Origin: Treponema socranskii subsp. socranskii VPI DR56BR1116 = ATCC 35536
Lineage (GTDB): Bacteria > Spirochaetota > Spirochaetia > Treponematales > Treponemataceae
Length of the DNA: 64,000 nucleotides
Assembly (NCBI RefSeq): GCF_000468115.1
Contig: NZ_AVQI01000082.1
Location: 18,863-82,862 of the forward strand
Direction: 5' to 3'
Program-made: the position numbers and the translations under genes
Notes under the pieces: model-generated
The model's database searches: none
What the model saw: only the letters and a program-made list of their open reading frames with translations
What the model was told of the DNA's origin: nothing
Shown: piece after piece, positions 16,680-25,592 of the stretch
Layout: every line of letters begins with the position of its first letter
How positions within the stretch are numbered: position 1 is the stretch's first letter

Positions 16680-17700
16680 CGGTTCGCGGAATCCGTACCG
16701 TTTCGGTCCGTTTGAGTGGACGGCGATTTCTCTTGCGCTGCAAAAAGGCGGCGTTACGTCGTCCGTTTTGGCAAAAAAGCTGCGATGCTCCTATGACGAT
16801 GCACGCGATACGCTTTGCGCTCTGAAAGAGCGGGGCGTGCTCGATGCGAGAGGTGCATTTACCGGCAGGCACGAATCGTTTTCGGGCGGCATGACGAATT
16901 ATCAGATATTGTTTTTTCTCGACAAAGAACGGTATCTTTTGCGCGTGCCGGGAGCGGGTACGCGCAGTCTTATCAACCGCATGCAGGAATATGAAGCGTA
17001 TCGGGCGGTCGCGGGCTGCGGTATTACGGATGACGTCGTGTTTTGCGAACCCGATACGGGATATAAAATTAAACGTTTTGTACGGGATGCCCGCCCCTGT
17101 AATCCGCAAAATGTAAAAGACACGAAGCGGTGTATGGAACTGCTCCGGCGGCTCCACTCGCTCGATCTTTCGGTAAGCGCGCAATTCGACGTATTCGAAA
17201 AACTTGCCGCGTATGAAAAGCTCTGCCGTTCGACCGTTCTGCCGTTCGACGGATGGAAAGAAACGCGGAGCCGCGTGCTTTCACTCAGGCCGCTGTTAAA
17301 AAAATTGCCGCATCGTCGTACGCTCTGCCATATAGATCCCGTACAGGATAATTTTCTATTTTGCAGAGGCGGTACGCTTTGCTTGATCGATTGGGAATAT
17401 GCGGCGATGAGCGACGGTGATATCGATATCGCAATGTTTTGCATCTATGCCGGATACGATCTTGCGCAGATCGACAGGACGATCGATCTTTATTACGAAT
17501 GCAAGTGTCCTGCCGAAAACCGCGCGAAGATTACGTGCTATGTAGCCGCTTGTGCGCTTTTATGGACGTACTGGTGCGAATATAAAAAGAAAAAAGGCGT
17601 TTCATTTGACGAATACGAACGCGTGCAGTATGCGTATGCCTGCGATTTTTCATCTATAGCGCTCTCACGTTTTTTTTCGCTCGGATTATCCGAAGGCTGA
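16666..17700 (+). CDS. Choline/ethanolamine kinase-like protein (LicA type) with N-terminal winged-helix-like domain
   Basis: 344 residues from ATG 16666. Residues about 15-60 (WTAISLALQKGGVTSSVLAKKLRCSYDDARDTLCAL) look like a winged helix-turn-helix. The rest is an aminoglycoside/choline phosphotransferase fold with the catalytic loop HIDPVQDN (His222, Asp224, Asn229) and metal-binding Asp242 in LIDWEYA. LicA phosphorylates choline for phosphocholine or phosphatidylcholine synthesis, a pathway known in oral treponemes. It is followed 23 bases later by a BCCT transporter, which supports choline or a similar quaternary amine as substrate. The longer frame upstream overlaps the previous gene and is discarded. 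Confidence 0.8.
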   Translation: MRKHSGSRNPYRFGPFEWTAISLALQKGGVTSSVLAKKLRCSYDDARDTLCALKERGVLDARGAFTGRHESFSGGMTNYQILFFLDKERYLLRVPGAGTRSLINRMQEYEAYRAVAGCGITDDVVFCEPDTGYKIKRFVRDARPCNPQNVKDTKRCMELLRRLHSLDLSVSAQFDVFEKLAAYEKLCRSTVLPFDGWKETRSRVLSLRPLLKKLPHRRTLCHIDPVQDNFLFCRGGTLCLIDWEYAAMSDGDIDIAMFCIYAGYDLAQIDRTIDLYYECKCPAENRAKITCYVAACALLWTYWCEYKKKKGVSFDEYERVQYAYACDFSSIALSRFFSLGLSEG

Positions 17701-17722
17701 TTATTAATAAGGAGTCGTCACT

Positions 17723-19261
17723 GTGAACATACCGACGGCATCGATGCTGCGTAAAAAGAATATCGACATACCGCTTATCGTTTTTCCGTTTTTGACGGTT
17801 ACGTTTTTGTGCTGCGTGTTTATCTTTTTTCCCGATGTTTCCAAACGTGTTATAGACGGAGCGCGTGCGTGGATAGGAAACACGCTCGGCATCTATTATC
17901 TCGCGTTCGGTATTGCGAGCGTCGTACTGACTTTGTTTTTTGCGTTTTCAAAAATCGGTACGATAAAACTCGGCGGTACGGCAAAGCCCGAATATTCGCT
18001 TTTTGCGTGGGGCTCGATGATCTTTACGAGTACGATGGCGGCGGATATTTTGTATTATTCGTTTATCGAGTGGGCGCTGTATGCGCAGGAAAAGCGTATC
18101 GGCGATTTGGGGAGTATGCAGGAATGGGCGTCGGTTTATCCGCTGTTTCATTGGGGGCCGATTCCGTGGAGTTTTTATATCGTGCTTGCGATTGCGTTTG
18201 CATATATGATTTACGTAAAGGGGAGGACGCGTCAAAAATTCAGCGAAGCGTGCCGCCCGCTTTTCGGCGATAAGATCGGCGGAGCGTGCGGGAGCCTTAT
18301 CGATTTTATTGCGATTTTTTCGCTGCTTGCCGGAACGGCGACGACGTTTTCGCTTGCGACGCCGCTTTTGAGCGCCGCGGTAAGCAGCATCACCGGCATT
18401 CCCGATTCCGCACTGCTGTCCGTCGGTATGCTTATCTGCATCGCCGTGTTGTATACGATAGCGGTGCTCTTTTCGTTTAAAGGAATCATGTTGATGGCGA
18501 AGCTGTGCATCTATGTGTTTTTTGCCTTCCTTTTTTGGGTAGGCATATTCGGCGGCGAAACGCGTTATATTCTCGAAACGGGATTTACCGCGCTCGGAAA
18601 TATGATTCACCATTTTATTCCGCTTGCCGTGTACACCGATCCGCTCAGAAAAACAGGGTTTGTGCAAAATTGGACGGTGTTCTATTGGGCATACTGGATG
18701 GTATGGTGTGTCGCAACTCCGTTTTTTATCGCGACCGTCAGTAAAGGACGTACGGTGCGGAATGTCGTATTCGGCGTATATATTGCGGGGCTCGCGGGTA
18801 CCTTTACTTCGTTCATCGTATTCGGCAATTACGGTCTCGCGCTCAAAATGCACGGAGTTTTCGACGCGGTGCAAAATCTCGCCCGTGGTATTCCGATGCC
18901 CTATGTCATCGTGTCGATTATCAAAACGCTGCCGTTTCCGACTTGTGCGCTTTTGCTGCTGATAGTGACGATTTTGATGTTTTATTCGACGACATTTGAT
19001 TCGCTGACGATGGTCATTTCGATGTATTCATACCGGACGATTTCGCAGGGGGAAGTGCCGCATAAAGCGATGCGTGCATTTTGGGCGATCGTATTTATCA
19101 TCTTTCCCATCGGTTTGATTTTTTCGGAAAATTCCTTGCACGGCTTACAGTCGGTTTCGATTATCGCCGCTCTGCCCATTTCGATTGTAATGATTTTGAT
19201 CGCAGTGTCGTTTATAAAAGACGTAACGAAAAAAATCGTGCCGACCGACGGAACGCCGTAA
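17723..19261 (+). CDS. BCCT-family transporter (betaine/choline/carnitine type)
   Basis: 512 residues with about twelve membrane segments. Family features include LFAWGSMIFTSTMAADILYYSFIEW (equivalent to the GWGSMxF... block), FYWAYWMVWCVATPFFIATVSKGRTVRN and FYSTTFDSLTMVISMYSY. BCCT carriers import trimethylammonium compounds with Na+ or H+ or exchange them. GTG start after AAGGAG. Several aromatic-box positions look changed relative to osmoregulatory BetP, so transport of choline itself is inferred mainly from the upstream LicA-like kinase. Confidence 0.85.
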   Translation: MNIPTASMLRKKNIDIPLIVFPFLTVTFLCCVFIFFPDVSKRVIDGARAWIGNTLGIYYLAFGIASVVLTLFFAFSKIGTIKLGGTAKPEYSLFAWGSMIFTSTMAADILYYSFIEWALYAQEKRIGDLGSMQEWASVYPLFHWGPIPWSFYIVLAIAFAYMIYVKGRTRQKFSEACRPLFGDKIGGACGSLIDFIAIFSLLAGTATTFSLATPLLSAAVSSITGIPDSALLSVGMLICIAVLYTIAVLFSFKGIMLMAKLCIYVFFAFLFWVGIFGGETRYILETGFTALGNMIHHFIPLAVYTDPLRKTGFVQNWTVFYWAYWMVWCVATPFFIATVSKGRTVRNVVFGVYIAGLAGTFTSFIVFGNYGLALKMHGVFDAVQNLARGIPMPYVIVSIIKTLPFPTCALLLLIVTILMFYSTTFDSLTMVISMYSYRTISQGEVPHKAMRAFWAIVFIIFPIGLIFSENSLHGLQSVSIIAALPISIVMILIAVSFIKDVTKKIVPTDGTP

Positions 19262-19323
19262 AGCTGAGCGCAGGTGACGCGGTGGCGTATGGCCTACGAT
19301 AAAATTTGTGCGAGAGGTGTTTT

Positions 19324-20148
19324 ATGAGTTTGATGGATTATTTTGCAATTCATGTTGTTCCGAAACTGTACAGAGGAAAAGGAGCTTTCCATCCTTCTGA
19401 AACCGGGCAATTGACGGAAACGGTAAGCTGCGTAAGAGAATATGATGTCAATATCTTTTTTATCCGCAAGGGTAACACACTGATCGCAATAGATTCCGGG
19501 TACAAAAATCATCATGCTCTCTTGCCGGGGTGTAAAAAAATCGGAATCGATCCTAAAGCGGTTCAGGCGCTGTTTCTTACACATGCAGATCCGGATCATG
19601 CAGGCGGTTTGGATATTCGTTGTGAGAATTGTTTTATTAACGCTGAAATTTATCTCGGCGAAATTGAAGAAAATTATCTGACAAATACCGTATATCGTAA
19701 AAAAATCGGCCCGTTCGGATTAAAAAATTCCGTAAAAATAAAAGACAATTATCACCTTCTTAAAGACGGCCAAACCGTTTCCGTCGGTGATTTGACAATT
19801 CAGCCGTTTTTAGTTCCCGGTCATACTCTCGGGCATTTAATGTATTTAATCGACAACGAACTGCTTTTTACGGGAGACTCCATTGCGCTGAATCAAGACG
19901 GCGGATGGTGTTTTTTTGATCTGTTCAACTGCAACAGTGAAATGAATATTGAATCCTTGAAAGCATTAAAGGAAAAACTGGATTTAAATAGAATTAAGTA
20001 TGTATTTACTTCCCATAACGGATTTACGGATAAAGCGAAGGTTGTCTTTGCGCATGTCGACGTTATTCCGAAATGGAATGAAAAAGGATTTATATTTGAT
20101 AAAACGGCCCCTTATGATTGTTTTGCCGATTTAAAAAAAATCGTTTGA
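19324..20148 (+). CDS. Metallo-beta-lactamase-fold hydrolase
   Basis: 274 residues with the zinc-binding motif HADPDH (His87-His92), the next His in VPGHTLGH, Asp in FTGDSI and a final His in FTSHNG. This is the set expected for a dinuclear MBL-fold hydrolase. No signal peptide, so cytoplasmic. ATG at 19324 follows GAGAGG. The sequence is more AT-rich than the genes on either side, which suggests separate origin. Substrate unknown; glyoxalase II-like or quorum-lactonase-like roles are both possible. Confidence 0.82.
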   Translation: MSLMDYFAIHVVPKLYRGKGAFHPSETGQLTETVSCVREYDVNIFFIRKGNTLIAIDSGYKNHHALLPGCKKIGIDPKAVQALFLTHADPDHAGGLDIRCENCFINAEIYLGEIEENYLTNTVYRKKIGPFGLKNSVKIKDNYHLLKDGQTVSVGDLTIQPFLVPGHTLGHLMYLIDNELLFTGDSIALNQDGGWCFFDLFNCNSEMNIESLKALKEKLDLNRIKYVFTSHNGFTDKAKVVFAHVDVIPKWNEKGFIFDKTAPYDCFADLKKIV

Positions 20149-20173
20149 CAGCTCATATTTTTTACCGTATACT
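20145..20173 (+). promoter_or_regulatory. Promoter of the orphan ABC ATPase gene
   Basis: TTGACA (20145-20150), 17 bases, TATACT (20168-20173). The -35 box overlaps the stop codon of the MBL-fold gene. Near-consensus, so expression is probably high and constitutive. Confidence 0.7.
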
Positions 20174-20207
20174 TATTCTTATAATATAACCCCAAGGGAG
20201 GCCTTTT

Positions 20208-21329
20208 ATGGCAAAAGTTGAACTGAAGGGTGTCGGAAAAGTATACGAAGGCATGACGCGTGCCGTCACCGACGCCAATATCACGGTCGAAGACAAAGAA
20301 TTTTGCGTTTTCGTCGGCCCGTCCGGCTGCGGAAAATCGACGACGCTCCGCATGGTTGCGGGTCTTGAAGACATCACCGAAGGCAAGCTGTACATCGACG
20401 GCGTGGAGATGAACGATGTTCCGCCGAAAGACCGCGACATCGCTATGGTGTTCCAAAATTATGCGCTGTACCCGCACATGACGGTGTACGACAATATGGC
20501 TTTCGGTTTGAAGATCCGCAAAATGGACAAAGCGGAAATCGACCGCCGCGTAAAAGATGCTGCAAAGCAGCTCGATTTGACGCAGTATTTGAACCGAAAA
20601 CCGAAAGCGCTTTCCGGCGGTCAGCGCCAGCGCGTCGCAGTCGGCCGTGCAATCGTCCGCAATCCGAAAGTATTCCTCTTCGACGAACCGCTGTCGAACC
20701 TCGACGCGAAGCTCCGCGTTACGATGCGCTCCGAACTCGCTTCTTTACACCAGAGGCTGCAGGCGACGATGATCTACGTTACGCACGATCAGATCGAAGC
20801 TATGACGCTCGGTACGAAGATCGTCGTTATGAAAGACGGATTTATTCAGCAGATCGGCGCGCCGCTCTATCTGTATAATTCTCCGATCAACAAATTCGTT
20901 GCGGGATTTATCGGTACGCCGCCGATGAATTTTATGACGGTTAAAGTCGCCGAAAAGGGCGGAAAGATCGTGTGTGACGAGGGTTCGTTTGAAATCGTTC
21001 CGACGGACGCGCAGGCGAAAGAGCTGAAAGCTTTCGTCGGCAAAGAAGTATCGTTCGGCATCCGCCCCGAAGACGTCGCGTTTTCTGAAAAGCCTGCCGC
21101 GTCGAACAATATGCAAATGAAGCTTACGAACAAAGAACCGCTCGGCTCTGAAACGCACCTCTATGTCGTTACGAATAAGGGACAAAACCTTATCGTTAAA
21201 ACGTCGGCAAGTGCGGACTTCCGTCTCGGCGATACGCTCAACTTCGTTCCGAATATGGAAAAGGCGAAATTCTTCTCTATGGAAGAAGGTGAGCCTAATA
21301 TCTGCGATAAAGTCGAAAAGAAGTGGTAA
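20208..21329 (+). CDS. ugpC: Carbohydrate ABC transporter ATPase (MsmK/UgpC/MalK type)
   Basis: 373 residues: Walker A GPSGCGKST, signature LSGGQRQR, Walker B VFLFDEPLSNLDAKLR, H-loop YVTHDQ, then the C-terminal OB-like regulatory domain typical of MalK/UgpC (SFGIRPEDVAF). Proteins of this kind often serve several carbohydrate importers. It stands in its own transcription unit with a strong promoter and a strong terminator, while the nearby importer at 24284-27322 has no ATPase, so this protein probably energises it and others. Ribosome binding site AGGGAGG. Confidence 0.92.
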   Translation: MAKVELKGVGKVYEGMTRAVTDANITVEDKEFCVFVGPSGCGKSTTLRMVAGLEDITEGKLYIDGVEMNDVPPKDRDIAMVFQNYALYPHMTVYDNMAFGLKIRKMDKAEIDRRVKDAAKQLDLTQYLNRKPKALSGGQRQRVAVGRAIVRNPKVFLFDEPLSNLDAKLRVTMRSELASLHQRLQATMIYVTHDQIEAMTLGTKIVVMKDGFIQQIGAPLYLYNSPINKFVAGFIGTPPMNFMTVKVAEKGGKIVCDEGSFEIVPTDAQAKELKAFVGKEVSFGIRPEDVAFSEKPAASNNMQMKLTNKEPLGSETHLYVVTNKGQNLIVKTSASADFRLGDTLNFVPNMEKAKFFSMEEGEPNICDKVEKKW

Positions 21330-21350
21330 ACCGATTTATCGGTTGCAAAA

Positions 21351-21377
21351 CCGCCGCAGCGATGCGGCGGTTTTTTT
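21351..21377 (+). terminator. Rho-independent terminator
   Basis: CCGCCGCA (21351-21358) and TGCGGCGG (21363-21370) with a GCGA loop, followed by seven T. A second small hairpin (AACCGAT/ATCGGTT) lies directly after the ATPase stop. Confidence 0.9.
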
Positions 21378-21517
21378 ATCTCTACGCCGTTCGGATTGTT
21401 TATTTATAAGCACCCCATTGACGGCTCATTCCGTTTTATATAGAATTCGCAGATGATTCACGGCCATATCCGAAAGCGGAAGCCTTCGAATGTGTCCTTT
21501 GTATCGGGAGATATACT

Positions 21518-22900
21518 ATGAAAAAATTATGCATGATTTTTGCCGCAGCGGGTTTTATCGCCGCTTCGGTTCAAGCTCAAGTTCTTCAAAAAACGGGAGT
21601 TGAAAATACGGTGTGGACGGGATTCGGCGGACCGCTCGGCTCTCACAGAGCTAAATATTACGGCATTATCGATACGCTCCAAGCCCGCGTAGACGTCGGT
21701 ATTTTTACGATCGACGGTATGATCAACTGGGGTGCGCTTGCGCGCTGGAACGACGGTAACAATACACTCGATAATTTTTCGCTCGAAAATACCGAACGTT
21801 CGGCGCTTTCGTACCACTACTACAACGGTGGAGAGGATACGAACAACGTGCACCGCATAGGAGCGCCCGCAGGTGTAACGTATAACAACGCCGCGAACGG
21901 ACATTTGAACACGCGGTCGGATTCGTATTATATCAATTTTCTGATGCATCCGTTTAAAGGCTTCGATGCCGGTGTCGGCACAAAACTCAACTGGTCGGTC
22001 GGACCTGCTCCCGGCTACGGTAATTGGGTGTGGAAAGCCGATGCGCACATACGCGCCGGAGGTTTCAGTACGGCGTACGACGACCGGCATGGAGTGGCGC
22101 GCGGAGGCGACGATTGGAACGTGTGGAGCGGCTCGGCTCACCGTTATCGGTATACCCCCGATGCGCCCGGTTCCTACGATGTCGTCGGTTTCGTTCCCGT
22201 CGCAAACAAATACGCAAAGACGGCGATCGGTGCGCGCTACCGCTATCGAGATCTGTTTCAAATAGGAGCTGCGATCCCGAGCGGTGCAAATACCGATGCT
22301 CCGATTATTAATTTCGGTTTCGAAGTACACCCCGTTGATTTTTTGCGTGCGGCGTTTGCATACGAGGGACTGTTCCAACAGGACGGGAATCTGTATACCG
22401 GTGCATCGCTTGTGTTTACGAAAAAATTTTCCGTCGATGCGTGGTTCGGCTGGGATTCTATCGATACGGACAAGCGCGAAACCGATATGGCGTGGACGAC
22501 GGGAGCGGCGGTTACGATCGGTTTTCCGAAGGTCGATTTGACGCTGCGTCCCGAAGGCGGCATAAATTGGTTTGAAGATCGGAACTATACGCCTGCCGTT
22601 TATGCCGGCATCCTCGCGCGCTTTGCAATTTCCTCCAAGATGATTTTGAGCGGTTGGTCGTCGCTTGCTTGGGGGTCATACGATAAGCGATGGCACGATT
22701 CGGGCTATGCCGAATACGCGCACACGAAGGATTACAACGGCGGCTTTATTTTCGATATCCGTCCCCAGTTTACGTTTTTGCTCACCCCTCGTCATTCGTT
22801 TACAGCAGACTTCGACTACGAAAACCGTACCGCTTTCGACGGCAAAAACCGTTCGGCGTGGTCGTTCGGATTTTATTGGACGTATACGTACGGTGCATGA
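21518..22900 (+). CDS. Outer-membrane beta-barrel protein (porin-like), unrecognised family
   Basis: 460 residues with signal peptide (MKKLCMIFAAAGFIAASVQA) and a long alternation of polar and aromatic residues expected of beta-strands; it ends in FGFYWTYTYGA, rich in aromatics as in outer-membrane barrels. Asn, Asp, Gly and Tyr are frequent in predicted loops. I do not recognise the family. It lies between the orphan ATPase and the sugar-acid locus, so it may be a substrate channel for carbohydrate uptake, but that is inference. Confidence 0.65.
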   Translation: MKKLCMIFAAAGFIAASVQAQVLQKTGVENTVWTGFGGPLGSHRAKYYGIIDTLQARVDVGIFTIDGMINWGALARWNDGNNTLDNFSLENTERSALSYHYYNGGEDTNNVHRIGAPAGVTYNNAANGHLNTRSDSYYINFLMHPFKGFDAGVGTKLNWSVGPAPGYGNWVWKADAHIRAGGFSTAYDDRHGVARGGDDWNVWSGSAHRYRYTPDAPGSYDVVGFVPVANKYAKTAIGARYRYRDLFQIGAAIPSGANTDAPIINFGFEVHPVDFLRAAFAYEGLFQQDGNLYTGASLVFTKKFSVDAWFGWDSIDTDKRETDMAWTTGAAVTIGFPKVDLTLRPEGGINWFEDRNYTPAVYAGILARFAISSKMILSGWSSLAWGSYDKRWHDSGYAEYAHTKDYNGGFIFDIRPQFTFLLTPRHSFTADFDYENRTAFDGKNRSAWSFGFYWTYTYGA

Positions 22901-22924
22901 TTTGAAAAAATGCGGCGGTGCAGC

Positions 22925-23329
22925 CTACGCGATATCCGTTTTGTATTCGATGAGTTCGATTTCGACGCCGTTCGGATCCAAAAAGAGTCCGCTGTAGACG
23001 CCGTTTTTTTCGTCGTCGTGTACGGGAATATGAAACGGATAGCCTGCCTGTGTGATGCGCTTTTCCCATCCCGATATGTCGGTGACTTCGAAAGCGCAGT
23101 GCCGATACGCACCCTTGTCGTTGAGTTTGCCCTTATGGTCTGCGACTTCGTAGAGGTATTGATTGAGCTCTATGCGCTGACCGCCGGGCACTCGAAAATA
23201 CCTGAGGATGTGATCGCCGCAGTCTACCGTTTGCTCTCTTGTGAATCCCATAACATCCGCGTAAAACGACATCGTCCTTTCAAGGTTTTTTACGATGATC
23301 GTGATGTGATCGAGGCGCTTTATTTCCAC
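22925..23329 (-). CDS. VOC-superfamily metalloprotein (glyoxalase/dioxygenase fold)
   Basis: 134 residues of the vicinal-oxygen-chelate fold: LDHITIIVKNLERTMSFYADVMGF, HCAFEVTDISGWEKRI and SGLFLDPNGVEIELIEY, containing the His and Glu residues that usually bind the metal. It starts with GTG that overlaps the stop of the FadR-type regulator by ten bases, so the two are translated together. Its place next to a sugar-acid locus suggests an isomerase or dehydratase-like helper; reaction unknown. Confidence 0.8.
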   Translation of the reverse strand: MEIKRLDHITIIVKNLERTMSFYADVMGFTREQTVDCGDHILRYFRVPGGQRIELNQYLYEVADHKGKLNDKGAYRHCAFEVTDISGWEKRITQAGYPFHIPVHDDEKNGVYSGLFLDPNGVEIELIEYKTDIA

Positions 23330-24054
23330 GGTTCTTTCTCCCGTTTTTTATTGATGACGGCGTCAATGTCCTCCCGCACTTTATGCAGGTGCCGGATCAT
23401 CGCTTTTTGCGCCCCTCCTTTATTCCTCGAAGCGATCGCTTCCATGACGGCACCGTGTTCGGCGACGGTGTTGTCGGAATTCTTTTTTGCCGTGATCGAC
23501 ATCGTGCGATATTGTTTTAATTCTTTGAGCAGCAGTTCGCTTATCTGTTTCAGCAACACGTTGTGGCTCATCTTTAATATCTGCGAATGAAACTGTTCGT
23601 CGAGCGATACGAGGCGCGGAACGTCGTTCGTGGTATTCGCTTTGACAAACTGTTCATGGATGTCGGCGAGCTGTCGTATCTCTTTTTCCGTTCCCTTGAT
23701 GCTCGCAAGCGATGCGGCGAGCGGATCTATGGCAAGGCGGACTTCTATAAAATCTTCCAGATTCGGTGCGCTTGAAATAAACCATTGCCGTATGGCTTCG
23801 TAGTTGTCGTTCGGTTTTTTGCTGCGGACGAAGGCGCCTTTTCCCGCTATCAGTTCGACATATCCCTGCGCTTGAAGCTGGTACAGAGCTTCTCGAACGG
23901 ATGAGCGGCTGACGTACATCAGCTTACAGAGTTCCAATTCGGCCGGAAGTTTTTTTCCGACCGGAAATTGTCCGTTTTCAACCGATTCTTTTATCGAATC
24001 GACAATTTGCGACGTAACGGAAATTCGCATAATCGGTTTCATATTGTCTGACAT
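23320..24054 (-). CDS. GntR-family transcriptional regulator, FadR subfamily
   Basis: About 244 residues. The N-terminal winged helix reads SVENGQFPVGKKLPAELELCKLMYVSRSSVREALYQLQAQGYVEL; the C-terminal all-helical FCD domain has metal-site candidates in DEQFHSQIL and VAEHGAVMEAI plus RHLHKV. FadR-type regulators respond to acids such as uronates, gluconate or lactate. The start is uncertain: ATG at 24084, 24054 or 24042 are all in frame without a good ribosome binding site, and a TTGACA promoter overlaps the first, so 24054 or 24042 is more likely. It is divergent from the sugar-acid operon and likely represses it through the paired TTGTC-N-GACA sites. Confidence 0.87.
   Translation of the reverse strand: MSDNMKPIMRISVTSQIVDSIKESVENGQFPVGKKLPAELELCKLMYVSRSSVREALYQLQAQGYVELIAGKGAFVRSKKPNDNYEAIRQWFISSAPNLEDFIEVRLAIDPLAASLASIKGTEKEIRQLADIHEQFVKANTTNDVPRLVSLDEQFHSQILKMSHNVLLKQISELLLKELKQYRTMSITAKKNSDNTVAEHGAVMEAIASRNKGGAQKAMIRHLHKVREDIDAVINKKREKEPWK
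24044..24054. promoter_or_regulatory. FadR-type operator near the regulator start, TTGTCTGACAT
   Basis: Matches TTGTC-N-GACA(A), the half-site arrangement bound by FadR-subfamily GntR proteins. It overlaps the likely transcription and translation start of the regulator, which suggests autoregulation. Confidence 0.55.
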
Positions 24055-24138
24055 CAGACTATAATACATTTTTATATTTGTCAATGAGACGATTCCCGTT
24101 TTTTGTGCGTTTTTTCGAAAATTTCACGTATTTTTTCC

Positions 24139-24166
24139 TTGACAATTTGAAAATACGGTGTAGAAT
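24139..24166 (+). promoter_or_regulatory. Promoter of the sugar-acid ABC operon
   Basis: TTGACA (24139-24144), 16 bases, TAGAAT (24161-24166). The operator at 24179 lies immediately downstream of the expected transcript start. Confidence 0.7.
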
Positions 24167-24178
24167 ATTATTGTAAGA

Positions 24179-24189
24179 TTGTCAGACAA
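24179..24189. promoter_or_regulatory. FadR-type operator, TTGTCAGACAA
   Basis: A perfect palindrome with one central base, of the TTGTC-N-GACAA form, seven or so bases past the predicted start of transcription of the ABC operon. With the site at 24044 it makes a pair in the divergent control region. Confidence 0.65.
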
Positions 24190-24283
24190 GCGGTCAGTCA
24201 TGCAAAAGTTTTTATAGGATGAGGATAAAAAGCGTCGTCTGAAATATCGCCGCCGCTTTTTATTTCGAGTTTTAGGAGGTAAT

Positions 24284-25531
24284 ATGAAAAAGATGCTGTT
24301 GCGGCTGTGGATCTTTATCACGGCGGGTACACTTGTTTTTGCGATGGGCGCAAACGATTCCGCTTCGTCGGGAGGAAAAACCGTGCGTTTCCGCTATTGG
24401 GCGGATACGACCGCATATTCGCAGCTGATGCAGGATATCATCAAAAAATTCAATGCGGAAAACGGCAAGGGTATCACCGTCATCGGCGAAGAAGCTGCGT
24501 GGGACGGAGGTGCGTTTTCGGAGAACCTGTTCAATGCGGCTATGGGCGGCGGCGATATCGACTGTGCAACGTGGAAATTGACCGCGACGCCGCTTTTTGC
24601 GAACAATAATCTGCTGCTCGATTTGACGCCCTATGTCGACAAGTGGGAAAAGAAAAACGATATCGACGCCAATATTTGGAATGTGATGAAGCAGGCAGGC
24701 GGCTCGAATAAAATCTATGTCATGCCGTGGAATATCCAAGTGCTCTACGTGTACTATAGGCCTTCGTATTTTAAGAGAGCCGGCATTTCCGTTCCGAAAA
24801 CGTATGAGGAATTTTTGGACGCGGTAAAAAAATGTACGATGGATACGAACGGCGACGGTAAAACGGATGTCTACGGTTTCGGTATGCGCGGCGGCAGAAA
24901 CGGACATGAACCGTGGGGCAGCTTTATCCATGCGGCCGGCGGTAATTTTGCTAAGCTCGATTCGCCCCAAGCGATCAAAGGTATGCAGGATTTTATCAAT
25001 CTGTATAAAAACGGCTATGTCCCGCCGACGGCGACGAGCGACGGTTTCAGCGAAATCATGGCAAATTTCAAGTCGGGATTGACGGCGATGACGATCCATC
25101 ACACCGGTTCATCCGCCGATATGGTAAAGATATTCGGTGACGATGTATCCGCGTTTCCGTTCCCTTCAGGCAAGGGGCGCTGGACAAGCATGGGCGATAC
25201 CGATACCGCTATTTTCAAATCGTGCAAAAATCCCGAAGCGGCGTTCGAATGGGTCGCATACCTCGCGGCGGGAGAAGGCGAGCGGATGTGGTGCGAAGGT
25301 ACGGGAAATATTCCCGTCAGCAAAACCGTCGGCGCGCGCGAGTATTTCCAAAGCAATCGCTTTATGAAAGCTTCGCTTGACGGGCAGAGTTTCGCAGGCA
25401 TCCTTCCGATCCGCGATACGACGACGGAATTCGTCACGACGCTGTGGCCCAACACGGTTTCACAGGCCTTGACCGGAAAAATCTCGGCAAAGGAATGCAT
25501 GGAAATACTCCAAAAGGGTTTGTATCGCTAG
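24284..25531 (+). CDS. Extracellular carbohydrate-binding protein, family 1 (UgpB-like)
   Basis: 415 residues. Signal peptide MKKMLLRLWIFITAGTLVFA, then a family 1 binding protein with IIKKFNAENGKGITV, an EF-hand-like calcium motif DTNGDGKTDVYGFG (also common in this family), PWGSFIHAAGG and SGLTAMTIHHTG. It delivers the ligand to the two permeases downstream. Ribosome binding site AGGAGG six bases before the ATG. As first gene of the operon it is separated from the permeases by a stem-loop. Ligand probably a sugar acid or oligosaccharide of it, judged from the enzymes that follow. Confidence 0.9.
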   Translation: MKKMLLRLWIFITAGTLVFAMGANDSASSGGKTVRFRYWADTTAYSQLMQDIIKKFNAENGKGITVIGEEAAWDGGAFSENLFNAAMGGGDIDCATWKLTATPLFANNNLLLDLTPYVDKWEKKNDIDANIWNVMKQAGGSNKIYVMPWNIQVLYVYYRPSYFKRAGISVPKTYEEFLDAVKKCTMDTNGDGKTDVYGFGMRGGRNGHEPWGSFIHAAGGNFAKLDSPQAIKGMQDFINLYKNGYVPPTATSDGFSEIMANFKSGLTAMTIHHTGSSADMVKIFGDDVSAFPFPSGKGRWTSMGDTDTAIFKSCKNPEAAFEWVAYLAAGEGERMWCEGTGNIPVSKTVGAREYFQSNRFMKASLDGQSFAGILPIRDTTTEFVTTLWPNTVSQALTGKISAKECMEILQKGLYR

Positions 25532-25553
25532 TAATTTCCCGTTAACAAATTTT

Positions 25554-25586
25554 TTAGGACGGAAAGGAAATCGCTTTCCGCCCTAA
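25554..25586 (+). terminator. Stem-loop between binding-protein and permease genes
   Basis: Two 13-base arms (25554-25566 and 25574-25586) pair with a single mismatch around a seven-base loop. No T run follows, so it probably stabilises the binding-protein message or attenuates. The inner part, GGAAAG...CTTTCC, is nearly the same as in the stem-loop at 3484. Confidence 0.6.
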
Positions 25587-25592
25587 GGCAGG

